From a virus, in the IMG/VR virus record IMGVR_UViG_3300020595_000010, positions 1 through 64,000 of that record: 64,000 bases of DNA; one strand, written 5' to 3'. Positions 50,776 through 59,857 of this stretch are shown in pieces. The notes under the pieces were generated by a model. It saw nothing but the letters and a program-made list of their open reading frames with translations. It did no database searches and was not told where the DNA came from. Each line of letters starts with the position of its first letter. Within the stretch, counting starts at the first letter, position 1. Position numbers and translations under genes: made by a program.

Positions 50776-51075
50776 ATGGCAAATTCAATTCAAAAAATGT
50801 TTGATACTGATGGATCACCTTTAGGTGTTCCTGTATCACCAGCAAGCCCACAAGCTCCAGACGCAGTTAGCATTGTAGGTAATTCATTACTCCACAATCA
50901 ATACTCAAATATTGGAGACCCAACATTAACAAATCCAGCATATGATAATTTTGGTGCAGGAGCTATGGGATATACTAATCCAAGTACTTCTCAATTAGGT
51001 GAACAAACACAAGCATACCAAGAACCAGTAAACAGATATGCAAATAACTTACCTGAAGGAGCAGCAGGAATCTAA
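50776..51075 (+). CDS. Small hypothetical virion protein
   Basis: The product has 99 residues and is Asn/Pro/Gln/Ser-rich with little predicted structure (SPASPQAPDAVSIVGN, NPAYDNFGAGAMGYTNPSTS). It opens the baseplate operon under its own late-type motif and lies 10 bases before the next gene. Composition suggests an extended structural peptide; function unknown. Confidence 0.5.
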   Translation: MANSIQKMFDTDGSPLGVPVSPASPQAPDAVSIVGNSLLHNQYSNIGDPTLTNPAYDNFGAGAMGYTNPSTSQLGEQTQAYQEPVNRYANNLPEGAAGI

Positions 51076-51084
51076 ATTTAAAAT

Positions 51085-53208
51085 ATGCCTCTAATTAATT
51101 TCCAAACAGATTTTACAAATCTGCCTTGGGGGAGAGACAGACGTAATAGTGACGACAGTCGTCAACCTTATATTACTAAAGATATTCCTCAAGGTGATGA
51201 TAACCTTCCTGTAAGATCAGGACCGGATTTTATCGTTAGGGGAGGATTAAAGGCAGTTTCAAATGCGTTAGATGATGTAGGTAGATTAGCCCAAATGTTT
51301 GTGGATACTAAAAATCCATCAGCAGGTTTAGGATTTATAGCTAAACAAAATATATTATCTAGAACATCAGTTAAAACCCCAGCTTCATTTGGTTTAGGAT
51401 ATGCCGGTTTTACACCTTATGTTTGGGGTGTAAATGAAAATGGACTAATAGCTGAAGGTGGTGGTAATATAAATCAAGGAGTTTATACTCCTATAGGTAC
51501 TATAGCAACAGCTTTAGGAAATGGGTTAGGATTTCATGCAAATTTATTAGGTTTAGACCCTTTTTCCCCAATGAGTGGTGTAGTAGAAGGGGGTTTATTT
51601 CAGGGTGATTTACCTCCAGGGATGAGTTTATTAGGTTTAAATACCTATGAAGCAGCTACTAAACAATTAAATGAAACAGCTGAAAATAATAGATTAGTAA
51701 CATTCTTAACTAGGGCTGAAGAAGTAGGCAACAGCCCAGACCAAAATATTTTTGCTTATAGTGGAGGACCGGGTGCTATTTTAGGAATAGGTAAAACAAA
51801 TATTAGATTTGCAGATCAACGAACAGGAGTAGCAAATCCTCAATCTGTATCAAACCCTGGACAGTTTTATTTAGGTGGAGTTACTAGAAGATCATATCAA
51901 ACTGATGATTTATCAAAATTCCAATACCAACTTTCCATCCAAAATAGTGCCACAGCTAAATACGGCCAATTATATTTAACATCAAATGAAAAATTTAAAT
52001 TCCAGAGAAATAGAGAATTTTTATTTGATGATGTTAATGGTCCCGCAATATTAAAAGGAATAAATGGTCCTTACCAAACTTTTAATTATAAGGTAGATGG
52101 GTTAGTAAATGAGATAAATTCATTTACAGATGATGAAACTGGAGAAGTAACAACATATAATACTCAAAAATTTATAGTAAATAATAATGTATTATACAAA
52201 AATAACTCAAGAACATATTCACAACCACAATTAATAGGTAAAGAAAATGTAATTGAAGGAGGAGCTGCGGGTTTATACCCTACAGATTTTAGAAAAGAAC
52301 TATATGATGTAGATGGAGTTAATTTAGAAGATACAAAAGTATCATCTGTAATAGGTTTATCCCCTAACTATAGAGTTAAAAATATAGATGAAAGGCTTAA
52401 TATGGGTATGCCTGGAAAAGAAGGTGGTGAATACAGAGCAGATTACACTGGAAATAAAAATGTATGGAATTATGGAATCCCAGCAACTGAATTACAAGCA
52501 TTAGATAAAATTACAGCTATGCCTATGTATGATGGTACAGGGCCTGACGCAAACCAACCAATTAATGATTTAGTTAAGTTTAGAATAGCAGCTATAAATA
52601 ATGATGGCACAGATGGTGAAGCTGTTTATATGCATTTTAGAGCATTTTTAGATAATATGTCAGATAATTATGAAGCTAATTGGAATAGTATTAAGTATGT
52701 TGGAAGGGGAGAACCATTATACAATTATGAAGGGTTTGGTAGAACTATATCATTAGGTTTTACAGTTGCAGCACAATCAAAAGCTGAACTTATCCCCATG
52801 TATAAAAAATTAAATTATTTAGCATCAACTTTAGCTCCTGATTACACAGCAGCAGGGTTTATGAGAGGAAATTTAGTTAGACTAACAGTAGGGGGATATT
52901 TATATGAACAGCCTGGTTTTATTACATCATTAACATATGATATACCTGATACTTCAACTTGGGAAATAGCTATTGATGCTGAAGGAGGATCAGATGGTAG
53001 TGTTAAAGAACTCCCCCATGTTATTAAAGTAAGCGGGTTTTCATTCACCCCAATTCATACATTCCTACCAGAAAAACCAAATAATGCAAATAATCCAAAT
53101 AGTAAATTTATTGCATTAAGTAATGGGGTTAATAATAATTACAATGATGTATATGAAACATATCAACCAACTGCAGGTAGTGGAGGAGATAACCAAAGCC
53201 AAACATAA
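51085..53208 (+). CDS. Baseplate/tube-cap structural protein
   Basis: The product has 707 residues. The C-terminal third has VYMHFRAFLDNMSDNYEANW, YVGRGEPLYNYEGFGRTISL, then KLNYLASTLAPDY and GNLVRLTVGGYLYEQPGFI, a tube-like fold typical of baseplate proteins that bridge hub and tube (the role of gp48/gp54 in T4). The N-terminal region is long and has Gly-rich segments. It shares its last base with the start of the LysM-like gene. The exact T4 equivalent is uncertain. Confidence 0.6.
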   Translation: MPLINFQTDFTNLPWGRDRRNSDDSRQPYITKDIPQGDDNLPVRSGPDFIVRGGLKAVSNALDDVGRLAQMFVDTKNPSAGLGFIAKQNILSRTSVKTPASFGLGYAGFTPYVWGVNENGLIAEGGGNINQGVYTPIGTIATALGNGLGFHANLLGLDPFSPMSGVVEGGLFQGDLPPGMSLLGLNTYEAATKQLNETAENNRLVTFLTRAEEVGNSPDQNIFAYSGGPGAILGIGKTNIRFADQRTGVANPQSVSNPGQFYLGGVTRRSYQTDDLSKFQYQLSIQNSATAKYGQLYLTSNEKFKFQRNREFLFDDVNGPAILKGINGPYQTFNYKVDGLVNEINSFTDDETGEVTTYNTQKFIVNNNVLYKNNSRTYSQPQLIGKENVIEGGAAGLYPTDFRKELYDVDGVNLEDTKVSSVIGLSPNYRVKNIDERLNMGMPGKEGGEYRADYTGNKNVWNYGIPATELQALDKITAMPMYDGTGPDANQPINDLVKFRIAAINNDGTDGEAVYMHFRAFLDNMSDNYEANWNSIKYVGRGEPLYNYEGFGRTISLGFTVAAQSKAELIPMYKKLNYLASTLAPDYTAAGFMRGNLVRLTVGGYLYEQPGFITSLTYDIPDTSTWEIAIDAEGGSDGSVKELPHVIKVSGFSFTPIHTFLPEKPNNANNPNSKFIALSNGVNNNYNDVYETYQPTAGSGGDNQSQT

Positions 53209-53528
53209 TGAATAGGTATTCTAACGTAAAAGAAATAAGAAATACAAATGAATTTGTAGGCACTATTGGTACTAGATATTATACTAATAATACTTATCCC
53301 GAAGTTCCCCCAAATGAAAATGATATATGGGTTGAAACAGAATTTGGTGATAGATTAGATTCATTAGCATTTCAATTTTATAATGATGTTACCTTATATT
53401 GGGTAATATCTATAGCAAACCCAAATAAGATTAATATGGGCTCCTTATTTTTAGACCCAGGTGCCCAAATAAGAATCCCAACAAATATAGTCCAAATAGT
53501 AGATAGTTATAATATATTAAATAGGTAA
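53208..53528 (+). CDS. LysM-like baseplate protein (gp53/tail protein X-like)
   Basis: The product has 106 residues. The segment DRLDSLAFQFYNDVTLYWVI followed by ANPNKINMGSLFLDPGAQIRIP is the LysM-like pattern of phage baseplate wedge gp53 and tail protein X (SLAxxFYxDxTLWWVIAxAN...PGxxLRIP). It probably stabilises wedge-hub contacts. It lies between the tube-cap-like and hub-peptidase genes. Confidence 0.65.
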   Translation: MNRYSNVKEIRNTNEFVGTIGTRYYTNNTYPEVPPNENDIWVETEFGDRLDSLAFQFYNDVTLYWVISIANPNKINMGSLFLDPGAQIRIPTNIVQIVDSYNILNR

Positions 53529-53533
53529 AAGTT

Positions 53534-56461
53534 ATGGGTCAATCATTTACAGGAACCCCTTTTGATCAAGGTGTAAAAACTCAAATAGAAACAAGACAAA
53601 AATCTTTAGGAAAATATACTAATATTCCTTCTAAAGATCTTCAATATTATAATACAAAAACCCCATTTTTAAGGCTAGCAAGTTCAGTTGATTTAGAATT
53701 TTATAACCCCCTAAAAGGAGTACCTAAACAGTTAAAAAATCTAGGATATCCTGTAGATACATGGGATGGGTATTACTTAGCAAAAAATATAATACTTCAA
53801 GGAGGAGTAATGTCAGCAGATTTTGATGAAGGGTCAAACCCAGGAAAATTAAAATTTGGTTTAAATGATGGTAATAGCGTTTTTAATGGTGCTTATGGGT
53901 GGGGAGGTACATCAGAAAGAGGATATGTTCCTATGCCTGGTATTACAACAGCCGATGTAACATATTATAATAATGGAGCTTTAGCTAAGTGTAACATTAA
54001 TATAAAATGCTTCAGTAAGGCTCAATTTCAATTAATTGATATACTCTATTTAAGACCAGGATATACTTTATTAATGGAATTTGGACATTCTGTATGGTTA
54101 GATAATGAACAAAATCTAAAATCTATGGATAGTTTCTTAACAGAACCTATGTCTAAATTTCTTTCACCCGATGAAGGAACAAACCAATACGAAATTTATC
54201 AATCTATTAAAACGGCTAGAGAAACATATGATTATAACTATGAAGCTTTTTTTGGTCAGATAAGTAATTTTAATTGGCAGTTTAATAGTGATGGTAGTTA
54301 TGATTGTCAAGTCCAATTAACATCCTTAGGAGATGTTATTTCAGCCCTAAAATGTAATATTACAGACCCTTCTTTAATAGAAATTAAAACAGATACAAGG
54401 GGATGGTGGAAAAAATTATGGACATCAGATCCAGACCCCACACAACAACCCCCATTAGTAGCAAATGCAAATAAAACAATAGTAAATAGAGAATTATATG
54501 GTATATACCAAGCTGCTCAAGTTTCAGATCCTCAATTACAACTTTTAGATTATGAACTTGTAGATTATAGAGGTATAGATGAAAGTGGAAAACCTGAAAC
54601 CCAATCATCTTTAACATTTTCTAAAGGACTACTTACAATTCCCGGCACAACCGCAGATATAGAAGAAAACCAATCACCCCAAGTTTATATAAAATATGGA
54701 GCTTTTTTAGCTTATTTACAATCAAAAATTCTATTATATGATAATAGTACTGATACACCTTTAGTTGTTTTTGATATGGATTTTAAAAACCTCGATAAAG
54801 ATGAAAATGTAATATTTAAAGTACCAGGACAATTTTCAGCAGATCCTAGAATATGTATAATTCCTTATTCAAATACTAACATAGGAGAAGGTGTAACTCT
54901 ACCCCAAACAAAAATTAATGAAGTTGTTTCTGCAACAGCTTGGGAATATCAAACTTATTTAGGTAGAGTAGGTAACATTATGGTAAATGTTAATTTTTTA
55001 GCTACTTGTTTAGTAGATGCCTCTGATGAAAAAGGTAATATTAATGTTATTAATTATCTTAAAAGTATTAATAATGGATTAATAACAGCATTGGGAGATA
55101 TAAATGAATTTAAAATCAAATTATCCGATGATGGTTTAAAATTAATATTTAATGAAAATATCCCCCAAAGAAGAACACCAGATACCCCAACAAGTGAATA
55201 TACTAGATTTAATGTGTATGGTGTAAAACCTGGAGTTGAGGGAAGTTTTATTAGAAATGTAAGTTTAAATGCTTCAATTCCTTCAAATTTTGCTACTATG
55301 ATATCTATTGGGGCCCAAAGTAATGGAAATCAATTATCTGAAAATGCAACTTCGTTTTCAAATTATAATATGGGGTTAGCAGATAGGATTATAAAAGTAA
55401 AAGAAAGCATTTACCCTAAAAAAACACCAACTAATGAAGATGAAGTAGATGAAGTAACAATAAAAACTAATTTTGATGATAATATAAATGCAACTAATGA
55501 AGAAGGTGCAAGTTTATTTTTAAAAATTTATGGGGATGCAAGTTTAAAATTTTTAAATGATAACATAGGTTCTCTAGTAAGCCACAATAAAACTCATGCT
55601 TCTTTATTAGTAGGAAAATTAACTAAAGATAACCAAATACAAGCTCCTTTCTTTTTACCATTTAACTTCCAACTTGAAATGGATGGACTTTCAGGTATGA
55701 AATTATATCAGAAATTTTTAATGACTGATGACATTTTACCACCCACATATACTAATGATGGGGTTGATTTACAAATTACGGGTATAAATCATAAAATAGA
55801 CACATCATCTTGGATTACAGAGGTAACAACTCAAAGTGTAGCAGCCGAAACTTTAGGAGCTCCCGCAAGACCAAAACAATTAGTATCATCACAAACAACA
55901 CAACAATCATCAGCCCAAGGCGATGCATTACCTTTATCAACAAATGAGGCACCAGCATCTGATGATCCAGAATCAGTTGAAAGGTTTAATGCTATGCAAG
56001 CCTCTTACAATTATGTATTTAGTAGAGATGGAGAAATAAGTGGGATGTGTGCTAGATATTCTTATAATTTAGCTTTAAATTACATGAGATATTTACGAGA
56101 TAACAACCCAGAAAAAAGACAATTAGCAGCAGGGGGTAATGCTAACAATAACCAAGAATATTATAATAATTTAACAGCCTTAGGATATACTAAAACCCAA
56201 TCTGTTGTTACTAAAACACAACTATTAAATGACTTAGCTACCCGTACTTGGGGTTATGGGGATGTTGTAGCATACTATTGTAATAATGGTCCTACACAAG
56301 AATCCCATGTAAAATATGGTCACACGCAAGTTTATGTAGGGACTATTAACTCTGTTGGGTGGACAACATCAACAAGATCAAATTATAATACAGATTTCCC
56401 ATATAGATCTAGAGTAGGAGATAATTGGACATATTTAATATTTACAGCACCCGCAGAATAA
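53534..56461 (+). CDS. Baseplate hub protein with C-terminal Cys/His hydrolase domain
   Basis: The product has 975 residues. The first ~790 residues form a hub-like beta structure (FGHSVWLDNEQ, FFGQISNFNWQFNSDGSYDC, FNFQLEMDGLSGM...ITGINHKID). After a Gln/Ser/Ala-rich linker (about 778-815), residues about 830-975 form a small domain with GMCARYSYNLALNYM (Cys839), WGYGDVVAYY and KYGHTQVYVG (His930), the pattern of NlpC/P60 or CHAP peptidoglycan hydrolases. This arrangement parallels T4 gp27 plus gp5, where the hub carries a lysozyme that opens the cell wall during injection. The bond cut is unknown. Confidence 0.7.
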   Translation: MGQSFTGTPFDQGVKTQIETRQKSLGKYTNIPSKDLQYYNTKTPFLRLASSVDLEFYNPLKGVPKQLKNLGYPVDTWDGYYLAKNIILQGGVMSADFDEGSNPGKLKFGLNDGNSVFNGAYGWGGTSERGYVPMPGITTADVTYYNNGALAKCNINIKCFSKAQFQLIDILYLRPGYTLLMEFGHSVWLDNEQNLKSMDSFLTEPMSKFLSPDEGTNQYEIYQSIKTARETYDYNYEAFFGQISNFNWQFNSDGSYDCQVQLTSLGDVISALKCNITDPSLIEIKTDTRGWWKKLWTSDPDPTQQPPLVANANKTIVNRELYGIYQAAQVSDPQLQLLDYELVDYRGIDESGKPETQSSLTFSKGLLTIPGTTADIEENQSPQVYIKYGAFLAYLQSKILLYDNSTDTPLVVFDMDFKNLDKDENVIFKVPGQFSADPRICIIPYSNTNIGEGVTLPQTKINEVVSATAWEYQTYLGRVGNIMVNVNFLATCLVDASDEKGNINVINYLKSINNGLITALGDINEFKIKLSDDGLKLIFNENIPQRRTPDTPTSEYTRFNVYGVKPGVEGSFIRNVSLNASIPSNFATMISIGAQSNGNQLSENATSFSNYNMGLADRIIKVKESIYPKKTPTNEDEVDEVTIKTNFDDNINATNEEGASLFLKIYGDASLKFLNDNIGSLVSHNKTHASLLVGKLTKDNQIQAPFFLPFNFQLEMDGLSGMKLYQKFLMTDDILPPTYTNDGVDLQITGINHKIDTSSWITEVTTQSVAAETLGAPARPKQLVSSQTTQQSSAQGDALPLSTNEAPASDDPESVERFNAMQASYNYVFSRDGEISGMCARYSYNLALNYMRYLRDNNPEKRQLAAGGNANNNQEYYNNLTALGYTKTQSVVTKTQLLNDLATRTWGYGDVVAYYCNNGPTQESHVKYGHTQVYVGTINSVGWTTSTRSNYNTDFPYRSRVGDNWTYLIFTAPAE

Positions 56462-56463
56462 TT

Positions 56464-57144
56464 ATGTATATACCAAAAAGTAGAATATTAACCAATCAAT
56501 ATAGTAATGATAACTCATTAGTATATAAATCAAATAAAGAAGTTTATACGGGATTTTACTACAAAACCTTTGAAGGTAAATACTTTACAGGTAAAACCCA
56601 AAATGACCCACCTAATGAAGAATTAGAATTAATAGAAGATATAAATTCAATTCCTATTGTTGAGCAACCTCAAAATTCAATAGCTTATAGTGATGCACCT
56701 ACTATATTTGAAGATATTAACACACCCGGATACTCAGAAAGTATGGTAGTAAAATATGCTACTTTACAAAAAGTGGATTTATCTAAATCTACCTTAATAA
56801 ATATGCCCACACAGGAATATCCTTCTCCAACAGAAGAAGACTATAAAGTTGGTAGTTTTACTAGATATTTCTGTGTTAAAACAAACCAACCAATTTGGCT
56901 TGAAATATCATCAGATACCTTTGATAAACTTGAAAGTAGAAGCGGAGAATGGTTGTGGCAACCTTACAAATTAGTAACTTTACAATGGGCTTTAGTAGGA
57001 AGTGAAAATTACGTAGCTACTACTAATAAAAATATTATAATATTAGCAGAAAGAAGAAATAAAGTAATAGGGTTAAATGAATTTTTAAGAGGTAATTGGT
57101 TAAAATATTATAGAACTCCACTTGCCAATGCTTTAATAGGATAA
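56464..57144 (+). CDS. Conserved virion-associated protein
   Basis: The product has 226 residues from the ATG at 56464; an earlier in-frame TTG start inside the hub gene is less likely. It begins MYIPKSRILTNQYSNDNSLVYK, then VYTGFYYKTFEGKYFTGK, a pattern I have seen in many marine phage structural clusters. Function unknown; its place at the end of the baseplate operon suggests an external tail component. It begins 2 bases after the hub stop. Confidence 0.6.
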   Translation: MYIPKSRILTNQYSNDNSLVYKSNKEVYTGFYYKTFEGKYFTGKTQNDPPNEELELIEDINSIPIVEQPQNSIAYSDAPTIFEDINTPGYSESMVVKYATLQKVDLSKSTLINMPTQEYPSPTEEDYKVGSFTRYFCVKTNQPIWLEISSDTFDKLESRSGEWLWQPYKLVTLQWALVGSENYVATTNKNIIILAERRNKVIGLNEFLRGNWLKYYRTPLANALIG

Positions 57145-57169
57145 TGAGGTAATAAACTTTAATTTTAAT

Positions 57170-57200
57170 TTGGCTAAACCCAAATTATTTCTTATATTAC
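57170..57200 (+). promoter_or_regulatory. Promoter of the polymerase gene, TTGG/ACCCAA box + CTTATATTA
   Basis: TTGGCTAAACCCAA (57170-57183, core of a 7-bp inverted repeat AATTTGG/CCAAATT at 57167-57186) precedes CTTATATTAC (57191-57200) by 7 bases. The ATG follows 15 bases on. The hairpin could also end the upstream transcript. Confidence 0.5.
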
Positions 57201-57214
57201 GTTAAAATAAAGTT

Positions 57215-58474
57215 ATGTTTTGGTTAGTAGAATCTGAGGATCAAATAAAAAGGTTTTTTCAAAGTAGTTATAAGGAAGCATTTGTAGAAATAATTCCATA
57301 TAATGACACCGTACACCCCACACAAAACCAAGTTTGTGCCGTTTATATTCGTCCGTTAGTATCCACAAAAGGATTCATGTTGCCCATTTCGCATAGCGAA
57401 ACGATTGATACTAGTATTGACAATATAAAACACATATTATCAAAATATGATGCATTGTACGTGCGTGATAAAAAGGAATTTTTACATTATTTTCCTTTAA
57501 AAACTCTTTATGACATAACACTTAGTTCTCATACGTATATACGTGAAACAACACAAACCCACTCTTACTTCTACAGCAAGATGGGTGATAAAAAAGATTT
57601 AAACCGCATTATTCCAATAGTAAAACATTATGAATATTGTGAAAACCTATTTAATGATTTAAAAGATAAAATAAATGAGCCAATCAACGAATTTTACAAC
57701 ACAAAAGCCTCAGTGGTATTCAACGCCGTGGAGCGAAGTGGTTTACGAATTGATAGAGAAAAATTCCAATCGCACTTTCACGATGTCGATGGAGAGTATG
57801 TCTACACACAATTCAACTTTAAAACCCTTACAGGAAGACCAAGTAATAAATTCAAAGGAGTAAATTATGCGGCGATACCCAAAGATGACGGTAGTAGAGA
57901 CAGTTTTATCGCAAGTAATGATTGCTTGCTTGAGCTTGATATTGGTGCTTATCATCCTACTTTGTTGGCTAAGTTGGTCGATTATGATTTTGGTGATGAG
58001 GATATTCATGCTGCCTTTGCTAAAATGTATGGGGTGGATTACCAAAAAGCTAAGGAGTTAACATTTAAACAACTATACGGAGGAGTATTTGATAAGTATA
58101 AAGATCTGGAATTCTTTAGAAAAGTAACGGCATATACGGATGATTTGTGGGATACTTTTCAATATCAAGGCTACATTGAATGCCCTATCTCTAAAAAAAT
58201 ATTCAAAAGAGATGAATTAGATAATATGAAGCCTCAAAAGTTGTTAAATTATTTGCTTCAAAACTTGGAGACGTCATATAACATTCGTATATTGTGGGAA
58301 ATATTTAAAACATTAAACGGTGCTAATACAAAATTAATACTATATACTTACGATTCTTTTTTGTTTGATTTAGATAGAAGTGAAAGGGTAAAAATGGTGG
58401 AGATATTAAATATATTTAAAGATTATAAATTAAACATAAAATTCAACTATGGCAACACATACAATTTTAAATAA
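57215..58474 (+). CDS. Compact, divergent family-A DNA polymerase
   Basis: The product has 419 residues. The polymerase signature is visible in order: LTGRPSN (205-211) with IPKDDGSRDSFIA (221-233); motif A LELDIGAYHPTLLAKL with metal ligand Asp242; motif B KELTFKQLYGG (280-290); NYLLQNLETS (345-354), equivalent to NxxIQ; and motif C YTYDSFLFD with Asp380. The steric-gate Glu of motif A is His here. Residues 1-125 look like a degenerate 3'-5' exonuclease domain. T4 uses family B gp43 instead, so this may be a replacement or a repair polymerase. It lies upstream of SSB and recombinase genes. Confidence 0.65.
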   Translation: MFWLVESEDQIKRFFQSSYKEAFVEIIPYNDTVHPTQNQVCAVYIRPLVSTKGFMLPISHSETIDTSIDNIKHILSKYDALYVRDKKEFLHYFPLKTLYDITLSSHTYIRETTQTHSYFYSKMGDKKDLNRIIPIVKHYEYCENLFNDLKDKINEPINEFYNTKASVVFNAVERSGLRIDREKFQSHFHDVDGEYVYTQFNFKTLTGRPSNKFKGVNYAAIPKDDGSRDSFIASNDCLLELDIGAYHPTLLAKLVDYDFGDEDIHAAFAKMYGVDYQKAKELTFKQLYGGVFDKYKDLEFFRKVTAYTDDLWDTFQYQGYIECPISKKIFKRDELDNMKPQKLLNYLLQNLETSYNIRILWEIFKTLNGANTKLILYTYDSFLFDLDRSERVKMVEILNIFKDYKLNIKFNYGNTYNFK

Positions 58475-58937
58475 ACCTTCGCATATGTATAAGGTAGACG
58501 ACTTTCAGGAGTTGGATAACTTAAACATTAGCGATTTGAATAATAAATTATTTTGCACCTTTACAACTTTAGAGGAATTAGATGGCCTTTTAGACCACAT
58601 AACATCTAGTTATTCTATAATGTATAATAAGATATTTGTTTTACATATAAAAAGTAATGATGAATATGTTTGCACATATAACATAGATCAGGGAAACATA
58701 TCTCATTTAGATAGAAATTCATTACCACCTAATACTATAATGGTGCATAGGAAAAAAGATACTAATACTTTATATACTATCAATGCCCTAAATGAATTAA
58801 TTAAAAAATTAAATGGGGGAGTAGTTGATACTAAATTCCCAATTGATTGGCAACATTACAGAAACACAGTTCTTCTTACCCAACATGATGAATTAAAGCA
58901 ACTGAAAACAAAGATTTTCAAGATTATTGAACTTTAG
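58449..58937 (+). CDS. Conserved hypothetical protein before the SSB gene
   Basis: The product has 162 residues, alpha/beta, with TLEELDGLLDHI and a C-terminal TNTLYTINALNELIKKLNGG then WQHYRNTVLLTQHDELKQLK. I recall similar proteins next to the gp32 gene in marine T4-like phages but know of no function. By position it could be a replication accessory such as the gp59 loader or a transcription co-factor; the sequence does not decide. It overlaps the polymerase gene by 26 bases. Confidence 0.5.
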   Translation: MATHTILNKPSHMYKVDDFQELDNLNISDLNNKLFCTFTTLEELDGLLDHITSSYSIMYNKIFVLHIKSNDEYVCTYNIDQGNISHLDRNSLPPNTIMVHRKKDTNTLYTINALNELIKKLNGGVVDTKFPIDWQHYRNTVLLTQHDELKQLKTKIFKIIEL

Positions 58938-58938
58938 G

Positions 58939-58970
58939 TTGGTTTACCCAAAAGAAGTTCTTATATTAAC
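58939..58970 (+). promoter_or_regulatory. Promoter of the SSB gene, TTGG/ACCCAA box + CTTATATTA
   Basis: TTGGTTTACCCAA (58939-58951) precedes CTTATATTAAC (58960-58970) by 8 bases, nearly the same layout as before the polymerase gene. The ATG is at 59005. Confidence 0.55.
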
Positions 58971-59004
58971 ACAGTTATTAAATTAAAATTAAAAGTTATA
59001 AAAC

Positions 59005-59847
59005 ATGGATTTAAATGCAATTAAAAAGCGTCTGAATGATTTTCAAAATCAGACAAACAGTTCCGGAGGTCAACAAAAACAACTATTCTGGAAGCCAACA
59101 GTAGGTAAACAACTAATTAGAGTTGCACCTAACAAATACAACAAAGATTTTCCATTTACGGAAATGAAATTCTACTATGGAATTGGTAGTAAACGAGTAA
59201 TGGCATCTCCTTCAAATTGGGGTGAGAAAGATCCAATTATGGAATTTGCTAAACAACTTCGTGGAACTAGTGATAGAGAAAATTGGAGACTAGCTAAAAA
59301 ATTAGACCCAAAAACACGTATTTTTGCTCCTGTAGTTATTCGTGGGCAAGAAGATGAAGGTGTTAAGCTGTGGCAGTTTGGTAAAGAAGTTTATCAAGAA
59401 TTTTTGAATATGGCTGCTGATGATGAAATTGGTGATTTTACTGATATTGCTGGTGGTAGAGATATTAAACTATCTACAGTAGGACCAGAAACAACAGGTA
59501 CTCCTTATAATAAAACATCAATTGGACCATCTTTAAAAACATCTCCACTTCATGATGATGCTACATTAGTTGAAAGTTTGATGAATGATCAAGCAGATCC
59601 AATGAAGGTATTTAAACCACTTTCATATGATGAAATGAAAGTAGCCCTTCAAGAATGGTTAGCCCCAGAGGGTAGTGAAGAAGAAGGAGAAATAACTTCA
59701 GAACCTGCAGTAGCGTTTGACAGTGATGAAAAAAAGTCTAATTACTCATTAGATACAACATCTACCAATGTTAAAAAGTCAAAAGCCGCACAATTTGATG
59801 ATTTGTTTTCAGATGATAAAAATAAATCAGACGATTTACCGTTTTAA
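59005..59847 (+). CDS. gp32: Single-stranded DNA-binding protein (T4 gp32-like)
   Basis: The product has 280 residues. The N-terminal MDLNAIKKRLNDFQ basic helix serves cooperative self-binding; FWKPTVGKQLIRVAPN and FTEMKFYYGIGSKRVMASPS begin the OB-fold core. The C-terminal 60 residues are acidic and end DDLPF. T4 gp32 holds a zinc ion through one His and three Cys; this protein has no Cys, so that site is gone. The DDLPF end resembles the DDDIPF tip of bacterial SSB, which recruits host replication proteins. It precedes uvsX by 10 bases. Confidence 0.85.
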   Translation: MDLNAIKKRLNDFQNQTNSSGGQQKQLFWKPTVGKQLIRVAPNKYNKDFPFTEMKFYYGIGSKRVMASPSNWGEKDPIMEFAKQLRGTSDRENWRLAKKLDPKTRIFAPVVIRGQEDEGVKLWQFGKEVYQEFLNMAADDEIGDFTDIAGGRDIKLSTVGPETTGTPYNKTSIGPSLKTSPLHDDATLVESLMNDQADPMKVFKPLSYDEMKVALQEWLAPEGSEEEGEITSEPAVAFDSDEKKSNYSLDTTSTNVKKSKAAQFDDLFSDDKNKSDDLPF

Positions 59848-59857
59848 TAAATAATTT

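Noticed and set aside
56425-56463. Upstream TTG start for the gene at 56464; similar TTG or earlier starts at 303, 762 and 10588.
   Set aside because: ATG starts a few codons later fit operon spacing or paralogue alignment better.
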